Assembly: GCA_023014485.1 (NCBI GenBank)
Contig: JAJOZX010003207.1
Location: forward strand, 347,501-411,500
Direction of reading: 5' to 3'
DNA: 64,000 nucleotides
Origin: Bathynomus jamesi
Taxonomy: Eukaryota > Arthropoda > Malacostraca > Isopoda > Cirolanidae
The notes under the pieces were generated by a model. The model saw nothing but the letters and a program-made list of their open reading frames with translations, was not told the origin of the DNA and made no database searches. Of the stretch, positions 20,137-32,762 are shown one piece after another. Made by a program: the position numbers and the translations under genes. Position 1 is the first letter of the stretch. Each line of letters begins with the position of its first letter.

Positions 20137-20649
20137 GCTATGTCTCTTAGAGCATTGACAGTTGTCAGTCCTGAATTTTTAGATTCCGAGTTATGCAATA
20201 TCATGAATATTGGTATTAAATTATGTTATCCTCTTTCATTTCTAGATAACTACCTTAGGAAAGTCAAGAATACGTATTATAATAGTGGAACTGGAAAGGA
20301 ATTTGAACGTAAAAAATATCCTTAGCCTACTTTACCTTGTTAATTTTCAATATCTTCCGACTTTACTTAACGCAATTGGTATCAATGTAGTCTTTAAGTA
20401 TAATAATACTGTTAAATCAGCCTAATAAAGAATAGCCGGGATAATGCGGTTGGTCGTGTGTATTCGATCAGATGTACACAATGTAACTCAGTATATAAAG
20501 CGCTCGTTTTAAACAGATATATAATTGAAAGGAATATTCTAGAATGTGCATTTATCCATTTTAAAAATAATGTCAATAACAGTTCGGGAATGTATAAAAT
20601 TGACAATATCTCGTTAAAATATATTTTGCCTCTAATTAACTCTCGTTAA
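20137..20649 (+). pseudogene. Penelope RT-linker and C-terminal remnant
   Basis: Starts at 'MSLRALTVVSPEFLDSELCN', equivalent to 7060-7130 of the first family 2 element, with frame breaks near 20322 and 20420. Most of the GIY-YIG domain is deleted between 'RCTQCNSVY' and 'NILECAFIHFKNN'. Ends LPLINSR at 20649. Confidence 0.8.
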
Positions 20650-20720
20650 TTATGTGTTAATTAATCTTTTTTGTTTTCTGTCCCGTTTTATATATTTTTG
20701 TCATCTCGCCTTCTCCTTTC

Positions 20721-20766
20721 ATTCCCTGACGAGGTGTACTTCTGAATACACGAAAGACCTTGGAAT
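20721..20766 (+). ncRNA. Hammerhead-like motif, Penelope family 2
   Basis: ATTCC/GGAAT stem I, CTGACGA core, GTGTA/TACAC stem II, GAA, AGACCT short stem III and T at the predicted cleavage position. The best-conserved family 2 copy. Confidence 0.7.
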
Positions 20767-20795
20767 AATTTTTTTTTTCCATGTGGGTTTGCATC

Positions 20796-20827
<32 letters not shown>

Positions 20828-20833
20828 GAGTAT

Positions 20834-20868
20834 ACGAGGTCTGACTAAAAAGTTCCGAGACATTTTGG
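20834..20868 (+). mobile_element. Single mariner-type terminus
   Basis: 'CGAGGTCTGACTAAAAAGTT' followed by CCGAGACATTTTGG, directly after TA, looks like a mariner end. No partner end or transposase remains nearby. Confidence 0.5.
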
Positions 20869-20939
20869 GTTTTTTGTGTGTTGTATTTGTGTCATCTAAT
20901 CTAATATGGTGCGTTATTGTATTGTCATAGTGTATAGTT

Positions 20940-21272
<333 letters not shown>

Positions 21273-21377
21273 ACGAAAGACTTAACAATACGTAAATCAC
21301 TTTTGGGGAATTTTTACTGATAAAAACATCCGTCAAAATCTTCATAAAATTCCCCACGAGTCCTATAGACAGCCCTC

Positions 21378-21457
<80 letters not shown>
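21378..21457. repeat. (TA)n microsatellite
   Basis: Nearly pure TA with one AAA interruption near 21407-21410. Confidence 0.95.
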
Positions 21458-22510
21458 TGAATATAACGCGATTCGTAAATAGGAGAAAATAAAAGAGAAA
21501 AGTTGTGGCATTTGTAGAGATGAGGGATAAAAATGAAGAAGAAACCTCTTTCAGCAAACCTTTGGGGTTGTTTGACCCTCTTCGTAATGACAGTGTTCGC
21601 GTGACGGTGCGGATAAACGGCATTAAGCGGGATCCGAACCCCGGGACTGATTTATAGCGGAAGTTGGGGGCATTTAGTGGTGATTTAAAAGCATTTATAT
21701 TTTTGTAAGGATTTCGTCCGTGTCATTCGGTATTTAAAGTGGAACAAAAATATGGCTGCTTTGTATTTAGGAACGACTCTTTTCTTACTACCACATCTCG
21801 CTGTAAACCAGTTACCATCGTCTACCTGACGCATTATCACGTCATGAACACGACCCTAAAGTCATCATTTGTCTGGAAACGATTAAAAATTAAATTTTTA
21901 TTCTTAAAATAATCCATTGCAAACGGAAAACAATATTAAACGGATGAGGAGAACATTCTCCCGATTAAGTACGCCTCGTCCAATACTTGGACGTTTCGAG
22001 GACCGATACGATGCCACAAATGCTCCACTGGTTTCCAAATAATGATGGCATTTTCACGCGCGATCATAAACCTTGTTAAATATAAAAAATTAAGAAATTC
22101 TTTTCTGACGATGAAATATGGTTTTAAACTGGCCACGAAGCAGACCAGACCTCAGCTCCGTGTAAATCTGTGTAAATTGTCAAAATAAAGACGTCACAAA
22201 TCACAATTTCGCGACTAAACATCAGAAGCCACACAAACTGTGGTGAAATTGTTGAAGCCACTCAAGTTGTGGTGAAAAGTATGTCTGATAGAATCGAAGT
22301 TGAAAGGTGCAAAGGACACACCAAATATTAACAATTTATTAACCATAACATACGCTACTTTACTACATTTATTTAACATTATATTTTTACATATTATCTA
22401 TTGGGAGTCTATTTCCATTTAATGCCGCCGTATAAACTCAAAAGAAAATTAATGGCTCCCATTTTCTATTTTTCATTCAAGGGGGCATTTCTTCATATTT
22501 ATTTAACTCC

Positions 22511-22541
<31 letters not shown>

Positions 22542-23185
22542 CTCTTCCCCTGCCTTTCATAATGTTACGTAGTCATCGGTGACTCAGGTGACTCAAATAT
22601 GTTGAGTTAAATAAGAATTTAAAGGCTTTTCTGAGTCTTTTCTGAGACTGAATAAAATCGTCTGGCGTGAGATGCGGAAAGAAATGAGGTTCTCCACATA
22701 AAACTGTTGGCTACAACCACCAAATACGATGATAAGTTATCGATAAAGAGTCTCAGTGTTTAAGTAACCATGCCAAGATACCATAAACAATCCACGTTTG
22801 TTACCATTCAAATAAACACATTATTACCATATACATTTACGGTGGTTGTCAAGTCATTTGTTTGGTTGTCGCAACCAAGGTTTTTCCCTCTACGTATTTC
22901 ACCATGTCTCAAATTAAATTCAAATCTTTCTCGAAAACAAGACGACACCATTACACCAAAATATAAACGCATAACCGCACATTTTTTGCTTATGCAAGAT
23001 TTATCCTTCTTCAGGGCCCGTGTTCGAATCCTAGTCAGGGATATACTATATACCTTTCCTTCAACTTTCAAAGGTTCCGCGCGATGATTCCTCATTTCAC
23101 GAAGGTCAAGCTTGTCGCCCCTCCTCTCGAGTTGGCCTGGTGAAGTAGTGAGTTGGTTTCTTGTACTCTCCACTTCACATAGCCC

Positions 23186-23190
<5 letters not shown>
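21458..23190. other. Unassigned intron-like sequence
   Basis: No gene recognised. It contains (TA)n at 22515-22541 and, near 23088-23150, 'AAGGTCAAGCTTGTCGCC' plus 'GTTGGTTTCTTGTACTCTCC'. That pair resembles the LINE 3' tail at 52190-52270 and suggests a small LINE fragment. (TA)n closes the stretch at 23191. Confidence 0.4.
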
Positions 23191-23226
<36 letters not shown>

Positions 23227-23482
23227 TTATTTATGGGTGAAATTCTAAATCAAATTTTGAGCGAAACTTTTCGAAACTTTATATTTTGATCAACTTATTT
23301 TCATTTTATATCGTTTATAATTTCATCTCATTTCGGATAAACAAACATTTTAGCTTTTTCTTCGGGCTGTTTTGTAACCAAGTATTCAGTTTGGCACTCG
23401 CGTCTTATCTATTGGCAGGAAACAAGATTAGCAAACGTTCTTTATTTGGAGCATATCACGAAGTTACAAACTATAAAATATA

Positions 23483-23838
23483 CAGGGTAACCCAAAAGTC
23501 AGGACATACGAGGGCCATAATCTGTTTCGCGAATTATGTTCGTTTATTCATACTGAAAGGTCACACTGAAATCCACTAACCTCGATACACTTTTCAGTTC
23601 TTTAATTACCCGAATCCCTTTTCTGATAGTTGAAAAACTAATATGTTTTTTCCTACCTTCGTTTCCCAGATTAAATTCGTTTAAGACACCTTCGGTACGT
23701 TCTTCCCTCTCTTGCCTACATCACGACCAACTTCTTAATTGTTTCGTTAATTTTCTACTAATATCTACCCTGGAACAGACAAAACAAACGGTATTAATAT
23801 CAATTAACTTTTCTTGTGTCCTGACTTTTGGTTCACCC
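23483..23838. mobile_element. Tc1/mariner-type MITE, about 356 bp
   Basis: Left end CAGGGTAACCCAAAAGTCAG and right end CTGACTTTTGGTTCACCCT are inverted with few mismatches. TA on both sides. No transposase motif in the interior. Confidence 0.75.

Positions 23839-23839
<1 letters not shown>

Positions 23840-23930
<91 letters not shown>
23840..23930. repeat. (TA)n(TG)n(AG)n compound microsatellite
   Basis: TA, then TG, then AG runs, ending about 110 bases before the start of duplication copy 2. Confidence 0.95.
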
Positions 23931-23931
<1 letters not shown>

Positions 23932-24277
23932 TACATAATGCAAAGGGAAACGCAAGCGATACTATTCTAAATATAGTCTAGTATCAAATCTGAAACTATG
24001 GAAAAAACTAAAGGTGTCTATTTACTTTTGTCAAACCCTGTGAAGAGTTTTCGTACGAGTACAGAAGCCTCAAAACTTCAACCCCAAAATTGAAATAAAA
24101 AGGGCTCTTTATTAAAAGCGAAACCATTTTTAAGTTATACGATACGTATGAAATAATAACAAAGATTATCTCGTACTTGGATTTAATTTCCACAGTATAT
24201 TTGCCATTTTCCTTCTGTATTCTTTTATTTTGTGGTTCAGCAAACTGAATCAGCGTATTCTTAGGTGAAATGTCGTC

Positions 24278-24330
<53 letters not shown>

Positions 24331-24578
24331 ACGAGGAGACAGGAGAAGAGCCTCAAAGACCTTTCGGTCCACTCGGGGAAGTTCCTTTTATTAAACTGAT
24401 CATTTTTTTTAAACTATTCTAGGAAGAGTAGAAAAGTGGCTAGAAAAGCATAAACTTTTTCCACATCCTCCCCGCCAGAGGTGGGTACGGAAAAAGGTTG
24501 AAGAAAATACCTTGACCCTGGAAAAGTAGCGAAGGAAATTGAAAAGAAGAGAATATATAAATTAGTTCTACAATAATG

Positions 24579-24636
<58 letters not shown>

Positions 24637-24869
24637 CACACAAAATCTCTCTTACTTTGATTTCAATTTTTCTAATTTTGGTTTTCACTAAAAACCTCCG
24701 GAGTGAGTTGGTGTGGCGTGTAACCAGTTTTATCTGAGCAGACTTAAACGCTTGCTCGAGGTCAAGGATTAAGAGAGATATAATGGAGGCACAGAGTATG
24801 GGAATGGGTTGGTCAAATAGTCAGGGGAAGAGGGAGCAAAATGGCAGTGGCAGGACAGGAAGTTATTTG

Positions 24870-25035
24870 GAACACGTTTGCTGTCGGTGTGGACATCTTC
24901 AAAAAAGGCTAGGCGCCTGGCTCAGGACTTTCCCTGATGAACCAGGTGTACCTGGACGTAAGATAGAGTTGAAGAAAACAACTCTCTCCTTCACCAAACC
25001 ACAAGCTTGACCTCCGTACGATGAGAAATCGATGC
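24870..25035 (+). mobile_element. Non-LTR retrotransposon 3' tail (copy 2)
   Basis: Same sequence as 790-965: RLGAWLRTFPDEPGVPG coding remnant and AAGCTTGACCTCCGT tail before (TA)n at 25052. Confidence 0.6.
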
Positions 25036-25122
25036 AAGACTCCTACCGGGTGTATATATATATATATATATATATTACAACTCAGAATGATAACCCGAGA
25101 AACTTTTATGTTACACACAGAC

Positions 25123-25154
<32 letters not shown>

Positions 25155-25191
25155 TGGAGAAATGGCTTCATTTCCTTTAACAGTAAGGTAA

Positions 25192-25199
25192 TGACGTCA
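25192..25199 (+). promoter_or_regulatory. Perfect CRE palindrome (copy 2)
   Basis: TGACGTCA lies 377 bases upstream of the open exon's ATG at 25576. The same site is conserved in copy 1. Promoter function is inference. Confidence 0.35.
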
Positions 25200-25575
25200 T
25201 CATTCGTTTGTTTATATCTCAGTTTATCTGTCCACAATCACAGAACCACTCTTAAGTTAATCCTTATCAGCCCCGAAGTAATCATTTGACCAAAATAAAT
25301 TTTGTAGACGATCATAAGAAGCAGAAAAGCGCTTCAAGCGTATATGGAAAGTGTTCTTGAAGCTGATTGGTTAAAATATACTTAAAATATAGCCATAATC
25401 GTCAATATACGGTGGTTCATTGTAAAAAAACCAAGTGCAGTGGTGTGAATTAGATAATAATTCTATTGAGTGTGAAGTGAAAATTAAGGTAAATGATTTT
25501 CTTTTAACTGTCGTGTGATAAAATTGAAGATATTTTGGGTGTGAGCTAAATTTTAACTTTTGAGTGGAGGTCAAC

Positions 25576-26258
25576 ATGTCTGATAATTCAGAGGTCAAAA
25601 AAATGCCTGGCCACTCTATTCATACTCTGGAGATAGAAGGAAAACCGTTTGATGCCACGAATGGTGACCAGATAGAGTCTTTTTCAACTTGGAAGTCGCA
25701 AATTGAGGACGTTAGGAGCAAGATGAAGCCCCGATTCACTGTCGTGCCTGTCACAATAAACAATGACAAAGCTCGGATACAAATCCGCGATCTTGACAGT
25801 TCGGGGAACCTTCAGGAGAAGCGCAGAGAACCTGACGAAGGGTCTAGCTTGCTGTCCCTCGACGATACTGCAAAAGCGAAAGAGTCTGACTCTGAGAGAA
25901 CGACGTCACTGAGTCCTGCAAACTCACCTCCTGGGGCTGCTGCTGCTGCTGTTGAACGTTATCATATATTAAACGGAGTGCCAGCTTCTTTAGTGCCAGT
26001 TGTCTTACCCAGAGGTACCTGTATCCCGTCTAAAGCCATACCTCAAAAGAGCTCCTCCCCAAATCTTTTCTCTCATTTGGGGGTCATCCCTCACGGTGCT
26101 ACAATCCCCCCTCTTCACGAAACGATGGGAAACCACCATCACCTCGTCCTCAACAAACTCCTGAAGGAGTCGAAGAGGAACATCGAGTATGGAACCTCAG
26201 ACGGGAAAACCCTCAAAGTGTTCTCGTCGAAGACTTCGTCGCAGCTACTGGAGTCAGG
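25576..26258 (+). CDS. First coding exon of a putative SLC6-family transporter (N-terminal cytoplasmic region)
   Basis: From an ATG in a good context (AACATGT; the frame upstream has only a GTG), 227 codons run to a donor-like G|GTAAGG at 26259; the TAA inside the donor would otherwise end the frame. The product is polar: MSDNSEVKK start, a KPRFTVVPV segment (the RFxV type of SPAK/OSR1 docking motif known from cation-chloride cotransporters), an acidic/serine region, an alanine run (about residues 117-121) and NLFSHLGVIPHGATIPPLHE. I do not recognise this sequence itself. The transporter link rests on phase: two leftover bases here plus the single base that opens the exon at 47820 give a codon continuing into an SLC6 first membrane segment. 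No signal peptide is seen, as expected for a cytoplasmic N-terminus. It could instead belong to another gene. Confidence 0.55.
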
Positions 26259-26391
26259 GTAAGGCCAATTAAGTCCTTCAGCCTACAAATACTCGTACAT
26301 TTGGCAATTATAAATTCTAAACTCACAGAAAAATAAGTGATTAAACCTCGAACTTATCGAAATTTCTCGCTAGTTTCACCAAAGCCTACTC

Positions 26392-26482
26392 AGCCCCAGT
26401 AACTCAATGGGTAACGCCGTTTTCCTGTAAGCTGTAAGCGAAGTAAAAACACGACGTCCGGGTTCGAATCCCGATAATGCTG
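26392..26482 (+). mobile_element. tRNA-derived SINE-like sequence (copy 2)
   Basis: Same A-box and B-box layout as 2315-2406, one C shorter. It lies in the inferred intron just after exon 1. Confidence 0.5.
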
Positions 26483-26855
26483 GTAATAATACCACAGAAG
26501 TTAGATCAATAGGCTGCATTAGTTGGCCCGAGATCCGTACTAGTTTCTAGCCCTGCTCCCTCATTATCATTATAACCAAAGCTTACTTATACCTAGTCAG
26601 ACCACGCTTGCACAAAATTCAATTCTCAAATGTAGGAAAAGGCAACAGAAATAATATTGATAATTCACCAATTAGTTTAAGAACATTATTATTATTTTCA
26701 AATTGGCTTCCTTTAAAAATTCTTGCGAACAACATTGACTTTAGGAAGAATGGTTAGGGCCGTTAGGCTTTTGGTGGCGCCCATTTTTGGTTGGTTGGTT
26801 GGTACTTTCTTTTATCTTGTAACTTACCAATAACACAGCTTTGCCTTCGCACGCT

Positions 26856-26860
<5 letters not shown>

Positions 26861-26919
<59 letters not shown>
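26861..26919. repeat. (AC)n(TA)n compound microsatellite
   Basis: Longer and uninterrupted counterpart of 2783-2843. Confidence 0.95.
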
Positions 26920-26921
<2 letters not shown>

Positions 26922-27363
26922 CCTAATGTTTTCATAGTTTACGAGGGTACAAGCAACTCTCAGCAGCATTGCCAAGGAAATAAGTGGTCAGACTACTGAC
27001 GAGGTTTTCGTACGTGGTTCATTTCAACTGAAAGCAAAATTGCTTCGTGTTAGTCGAGTTAAAAGAACATCAATATCCGTATTCAATCTGTAAAAGAGCT
27101 CAGCACACTTTTGAAGGTGTGTGAAAGGTATGGGAAGTGTAGTAATGTCTAATTAAGAATTAAAATGTTTTCTTTATAAGAATTTAATAATGTTTGTTTA
27201 ATAAGAAATGTAATTACGTTAAATAATGGTGTTTATAAAATACTAGTTGGCAACACCACGAAATGGTCTTGGGACGAGAGAGAAGAGAATGCCCAAATTC
27301 AGTCATCGGACAGCGTCCAAATAAGGTGTTTGTGTATTTATAAATTTAACATTTTATTTCGGG

Positions 27364-27366
<3 letters not shown>

Positions 27367-27402
<36 letters not shown>
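27367..27402. repeat. (CT)n microsatellite
   Basis: Pure CT run; the counterpart in copy 1 is at 3284-3316. Confidence 0.95.
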
Positions 27403-27405
<3 letters not shown>

Positions 27406-27727
27406 ACTAAAATGATGTTAACGTTAATACCCCCCTCGCATTATCCCGTTTATCTAAATGTGGTTTCGCTATAAATAAACAGTGAGTTAAAGGTCAATGA
27501 AGTTAATTTATCCCCGTCCTTTTGCATTGTTCTTGTTAGAAAATGAAATGGCTCAACCGTCGTCGGTTCGCGTCCATATAAAGACACGGAGAAAACGAGT
27601 GATAATAGAAAGAAAAGAAAATAATGAATTATAAAAAGGGAGGGCCTTAACTTGCTCGAAATGTGACAGTGAGTGCCTAATACGAAAAGATCAGAAGATA
27701 TTTAGGTGAAATAACCAATGTATTGGT

Positions 27728-27878
27728 TAGGTCAACTGAATGCCCGGTTAGGTTAATTGAATGCACGGTTAGGTCAACTGAATGCCCAGTTAGGTCAACT
27801 GAATGCCCGGTTAGGTCAACTGTACGCCCTTGATGATTGGTTAGGTTAGGTTGTGATATTTTCGTTAGTTTAAAAGAA
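27728..27878 (+). repeat. GGTTAGGTCAACTG minisatellite (copy 2)
   Basis: Identical to 3640-3790. Confidence 0.8.
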
Positions 27879-28009
27879 AATGACGTTTGGTAGTCCCGAT
27901 AATACGTAAGTACCAAAAATTTCATATGTGTACATTAAATGTTAAGTTGATTTTGTTCAAAACTTTCTGTACTCCAATGTATACAACTCATTTGTAGTGG
28001 AATTACAGG

Positions 28010-28366
28010 ATGTATAATTTGAGGAAATTATATGCTGCATATAATAATATTTTTAGGAGTTTATTAAGAATTCCAAGATTTGTAAATGGTGCTCCTTCTA
28101 GTGTCAGTATGCTGTTTGTAGTCAATAAGATGCATAACTGTGCCAGTGTCATTCGCAATTTTGTATTTAGATTTATCACTAGGCTTGGTGAGTCATTCAA
28201 TAAGATAATAGAAGCCACGGTTAGTGGACTGGTCTCCGATATATTTTATAAATCTGGAAACATTGGCGTAGGCAAGTGTATGTTCACTATACACAGTGAT
28301 TCACTGGCCTACTTAGTTAGTGCTCCAGAAAACTATCTCTTAATCTTCTATGGACCTCTTGTATAA
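28010..28366 (+). pseudogene. LINE ORF2 C-terminal remnant (copy 2)
   Basis: Same 118-codon frame as 3922-4278, with AYNNIFRSLLRIPRF and the following conserved region. No RT catalytic motifs. Confidence 0.55.
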
Positions 28367-28679
28367 TGTTTGTACCTGTTTTTGAGTCTGAAATAGAGTG
28401 TTTGTTTGTTATTGCAATTTTCGTTAGTTTGTATTGTAGACATCCTCAATTATTATCAGTCTTGGTGCATGATTCTTCAGGAGCAAGATGCACCGCGAGT
28501 TTGTGTTTCCTCCGTAAGGCAGAACAAATTTACCTGTGTCAATCACCGTCACACTCGTACTAATTCAGGTTTGCTCTACTGTACAAACTGAACTAAAAAC
28601 CACAAGTATCCGCAATCTTAAACCAACCGTAAACAGGCCTGGATTTTGTTTAAAATAATAATAATAATAATAATATACA

Positions 28680-28724
<45 letters not shown>

Positions 28725-28725
<1 letters not shown>

Positions 28726-29148
28726 GAGGGTAATTCAATAAGTATCCGCACTTTTTATTTTCATAATTTTATTTTCACATCTGATAGATTATAAACGCAT
28801 CACTTCTCAACATAGTCTCCCTGTTTCTCAATACACTTAGTCTAGCGATCTACAAGCTTCCTAATGCCATCACAAAAGAATGTTTTTGGCTGAGTGCTTA
28901 GCCAGTCATGCACCGCCTCCCTCAGGTCATCATCGCCTTGGAATCGCTGACCTCTCAAGCGTCTTTTAGTGGTCCAAACGGGTAAAAATCCGAAGGTGCC
29001 AGGTCTGGACTGTAGGCTGGATGGTCGAGAACTTAAAATTTAAGTTCTTGAAGGCATTTTCTAGTCTGTGCAGCGGTATGAGGGGGCGGATTGTCGTGTA
29101 ACAGAGAATAACACCTTCCGACAATCTCCCTCTCCGTTTTGTGCGAAT
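28725..29148 (-). mobile_element. mariner remnant (copy 2)
   Basis: Counterpart of 4637-5060. It keeps DNPPPH and SPDLAPSDF on the - strand. Indel differences (CTCCCTCAGG and CTCTCAAGCG) mean the reading frame here is less broken than in copy 1. Confidence 0.75.
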
Positions 29149-29654
29149 TGCTTACTTTAATAATGATAATGGTAACCTTGACCATTATCTAAACTCTAAA
29201 GCGTGGAACTGCAGTAACGAGTAACAGTAACAGTAACAAGCGCAGTTCAGGAGTTCGCAGCGGCGAAGGCTCGTCAAGTTAAATTCTGAAATATTATGAG
29301 CCTACAAACGAACCTATAGGCCTATATATATAAATTATATATATATATTCAAAACCACTCTGCTGATTTTGTATTTTATATTTTGTATTTATAGAACTTA
29401 TGACATTCACATTATTACATGAAATGCATCGTGTTAAAATTGTTAATCTACAAAATATAAGATAGAACTTGATATTCACAAGTATTCCTTCCTGCTCAAC
29501 TTTACTTTTCATTTTGTGTTAATCTCTCCTCGTATTTTTGCTTTGGTCCAATTTTTAACATTTGTTTATAATTCTCATTCATTGAATTTATTCTGATTCG
29601 CAATTTAATAATTTTTCTACACATATTGTTTTGTATTTCATTTGCAATTAAGTA

Positions 29655-30218
29655 CAGGGTGTCCGAGAATTATCTGTACAATTTTTGGCTGTTATTAAAA
29701 GTCAACCATGAAGTGTAGAAATTCCAGTTTATCCCATTTTACAGAGAATCTCATTAAGTTTTTTCTGATACCAAGTTTTGACAAGTTTTTTAGAAATTCC
29801 AGTGTGTCCGAACATTATCTGTACAATTTCATTTTTTAATAAAATTCTTGATAACACACGTAAAATTCTTAAACAAGATTATTTAGAATCTGTATTTTCA
29901 AAAGTTTCTTTTATTAAAGTAACGTTGTTACGATATGTGCACCATTAGTGATTCGCAAAACATCCAATCGATACTCCAAATGTTGCCATGTACGCTGCAG
30001 CATATCCACATCAATTCGCTCAATAGCAGCTGTGATTCTTGCTTTTAAATCATCAATGTCTGTCACCCGCGTACATTTCTAAAAAACTTGTCAAAACGTG
30101 GTATCATAAAAAACTTAATGAGATTCTCTGTAAAGTGGGACAAAACTGGAATTTCTGCACTTCATGGTTGACTTTTAATAACAGCCAAACATTGTACAGA
30201 TAATTCTCGGACACCCTG
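29655..30218 (-). mobile_element. IS630-Tc1-mariner deletion derivative (copy 2)
   Basis: Counterpart of 5572-6133, with TA flanks, long inverted ends, a transposase C-terminal remnant and the internal second terminal motif. Confidence 0.85.
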
Positions 30219-30350
30219 TATATATATATTTATACCCATTGCTCATCTTCTCATCTTCAATTTCGTGATGACAATCTAAGACAGAGATTGAAATGATCCA
30301 AATATTTGTTTCTACATTAAACTTTGAATCTTGCTCTATTTTCATGGATT

Positions 30351-30477
<127 letters not shown>

Positions 30478-30693
30478 CAGGGGCGGACTGACAGCACCCT
30501 GGACCCTCGGGCATAATGAGGTCCTGGGCCCCTTGAAATCCGATTTTTTTCATATTACAGTTCGAGTAGACACTTGACCCAATTGAGAACACTCTCACTG
30601 TTTTATGATGACTGCGGGCCGGGTCCGCCGGGCCCCCTAATGGCCCGGGCTCTCGGTCCATGCCCGATTGCCCGACCGCTCAGTCCGCCCCTG
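30478..30693. mobile_element. hAT MITE, 216 bp (copy 2)
   Basis: Same 14-base termini and length as 6391-6606. Confidence 0.85.
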
Positions 30694-31495
30694 TATATAT
30701 ATATATGGGATGAATGTCACAATTAAACACGTGAAATGAATGAATGATGCAAATCCACAAGGAAAAAGAAAAAGAAAAAATTGGCGATGGGTAATCCGCT
30801 CTCACCGGTATTAGCTAACTTATATATGGAATATTTTGAAAGCAGAATTTTGCCAACTATTGTTAATTTTAACCTTGTTTGGTACAAGTATATAAATGAT
30901 ATTTCGTGCCTTTGGCCTACCAATTTGGATGTTGACTTATTTCTTGGTAGGCTCAACAATTTAGTCCCATCGATTAAGTTCACGGTTGAAAAAGAAAATG
31001 ATGGAAGCTTATCTTTTCTGGATCTAAAAATTCGGAGATGCTTGAATCAGTTCAAAGTTGAAGTTTTTCTTAAACCTACTAATAATAACTCTTATGTCCA
31101 TTTCCATTCTGACCATCATCCCTCGATTAAATCTTCTATTTTCTGTTATGTCTCTTAGAGCATTGAGAGATGTCAGTCCTGAATTTTTAGATTCCGAGTT
31201 ATGCAATATCATGAATATTGGTACTAAATTATGTTAGCCTATTTCATTTCTAGATAAGTGCCTTAGGAAAGCCAAGAATACATATTATAATAGTGTAACT
31301 GTAAAGGAATTTGAGCGTAAAAATATCTTTAGCCTACCTTACCATGTAAATTTTCAATATCTTCCAACTTTACTTAAAGCAATTGATATTAATGTAGTCT
31401 TTAAGTATAATAATACTGTTAAATCACGCCTAATAAAGAATAGCCCGGATAATGTTGTTGTGTATTCGATCGGATGTACACAATGTGACTTAGTA

Positions 31496-32258
31496 CAGTG
31501 ACGGACTGGCCCACCGGGATACCGGGAAATTTCCCGGTGGGTCCCCCAGTACTTGGGCCCAGAGAGCCGTGTGAACAACGGTTTGCGGAAAACGATGCGT
31601 TGTCCAAAATTGATCGGGAACGCATCATTGATGATGTTGCCAACAGAAGCAAGGAACTTAAACGATTGTTGATACCTCGATTTCAGTACAAATTGATTTC
31701 ATACAATTTGCTGTAGTTCGGTATTACTGTGTATTTTTCAATTTGTTTTACTCGTTATTATTGTTCATTACTATTCCGTTTTAGTTTAGTATTCTGTGTT
31801 TTGCAATAAGTATTACTTATTACTATTGTCTGTTACTCTTCTCTTTGCAATTTGCTTTGCTCATTACTATGATCAAATTTTGCTCAAAGTAATTTTATTA
31901 GTTTGCTCAATTTTACTTTTGTAATTTTACTAGTTTGCTCAAAGTTTGCCCATTGCTATGTAGGTTTGTAGGTTTTACAATTTGTATTGTATTACTCATT
32001 ACTGATGTCACTAATGTCTGTCTATTACTATTCAGTTTGTAAATTGTTTTGCTCGTTGCCAATGTTTATTAAATTTCCATTTTAGTTCGAAATACATGTA
32101 TGCTTCAAAGACTGCTAAACACACTTGTTCTTATGAATTACTGTGCCATTGTGATTTGCATTCAAAATAAATTAATTGGCAGGTCCAACTTTCTCCAGTG
32201 AGTGGGCCCCCTGCATGAATATTTTCTAGGGCCTTTTTAGATAGCCAGTCCGTCACTG
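31496..32258. mobile_element. Non-autonomous hAT insertion (copy 2)
   Basis: Same 15-base inverted ends and ACTTAGTA/ACTCAGTA target octamers as 7408-8171. Confidence 0.9.
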
Positions 32259-32617
32259 ACTCAGTATATATAGGTCAAACGGGTAAAACGTTAGATATTA
32301 GGGTAAAACAACATAAATATGCGTGTAGAACAGCAAGTAATTCTAATGAATTGTTTAACCATATATATAGATGTAATCATAGTATCAAGTGGGACAGTTC
32401 TAAAGCGCTCGTTGAAAACAGATATAATTGAAAAGAATATTCTAGAATGTGCATTTATCCATTTTAAAAATAATTTCAATAACATTGCAGGAATGTATAA
32501 AATTGACAATATGTTGTTAAAATACTTTTTGCCTCTAATTAACTCTTGTTAATCATGTGCTAATCTTTTTATTTTTCTGTCCTGTTGTATATATTTTTGT
32601 CATCGCCTTCTCCCTTC

Positions 32618-32663
32618 ATTCCCTGACGAGGTGTACTTCTGAATACACGAAAGGACTTGGAAT
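32618..32663 (+). ncRNA. Hammerhead-like motif, Penelope family 2 (copy 2)
   Basis: Same stems I and II and core as 8531-8576, but stem III reads AGGACT and can form its two pairs, unlike copy 1. All core positions are intact. Confidence 0.7.
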
Positions 32664-32762
32664 TTTTTTCGTTTTCCTTGTGGATTTGCATCATTCATTC
32701 ATTTCACGTGTTTAATTGTGAAATTAATCCCATATATATACTGTATATATATATATATATAT

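Larger units (their letters stand above)
19955..20796 (+). mobile_element. Penelope-like element, family 2, second locus
   Basis: The left end (19955-20136) is an inverted 3' segment that includes an inverted hammerhead-like motif, followed by a 5'-truncated body and a + strand 3' end. The left border is the long terminus (GGGATGAATTTCACAATT); the right border is the short one (TTTGCATCA). Both adjoin (TA)n. Confidence 0.85.
30707..32731 (+). mobile_element. Penelope-like element, family 2 (copy 2)
   Basis: Counterpart of 6620-8645, with the inverted terminus at the left, the YINDI-mutant RT remnant, the same hAT insertion, and long termini at both ends. Confidence 0.85.

Noticed and set aside
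22770..23173. Overlapping 105- and 121-codon frames on opposite strands
   Set aside because: No recognisable motif, no splice context and no codon signal; most likely chance frames in non-coding sequence.
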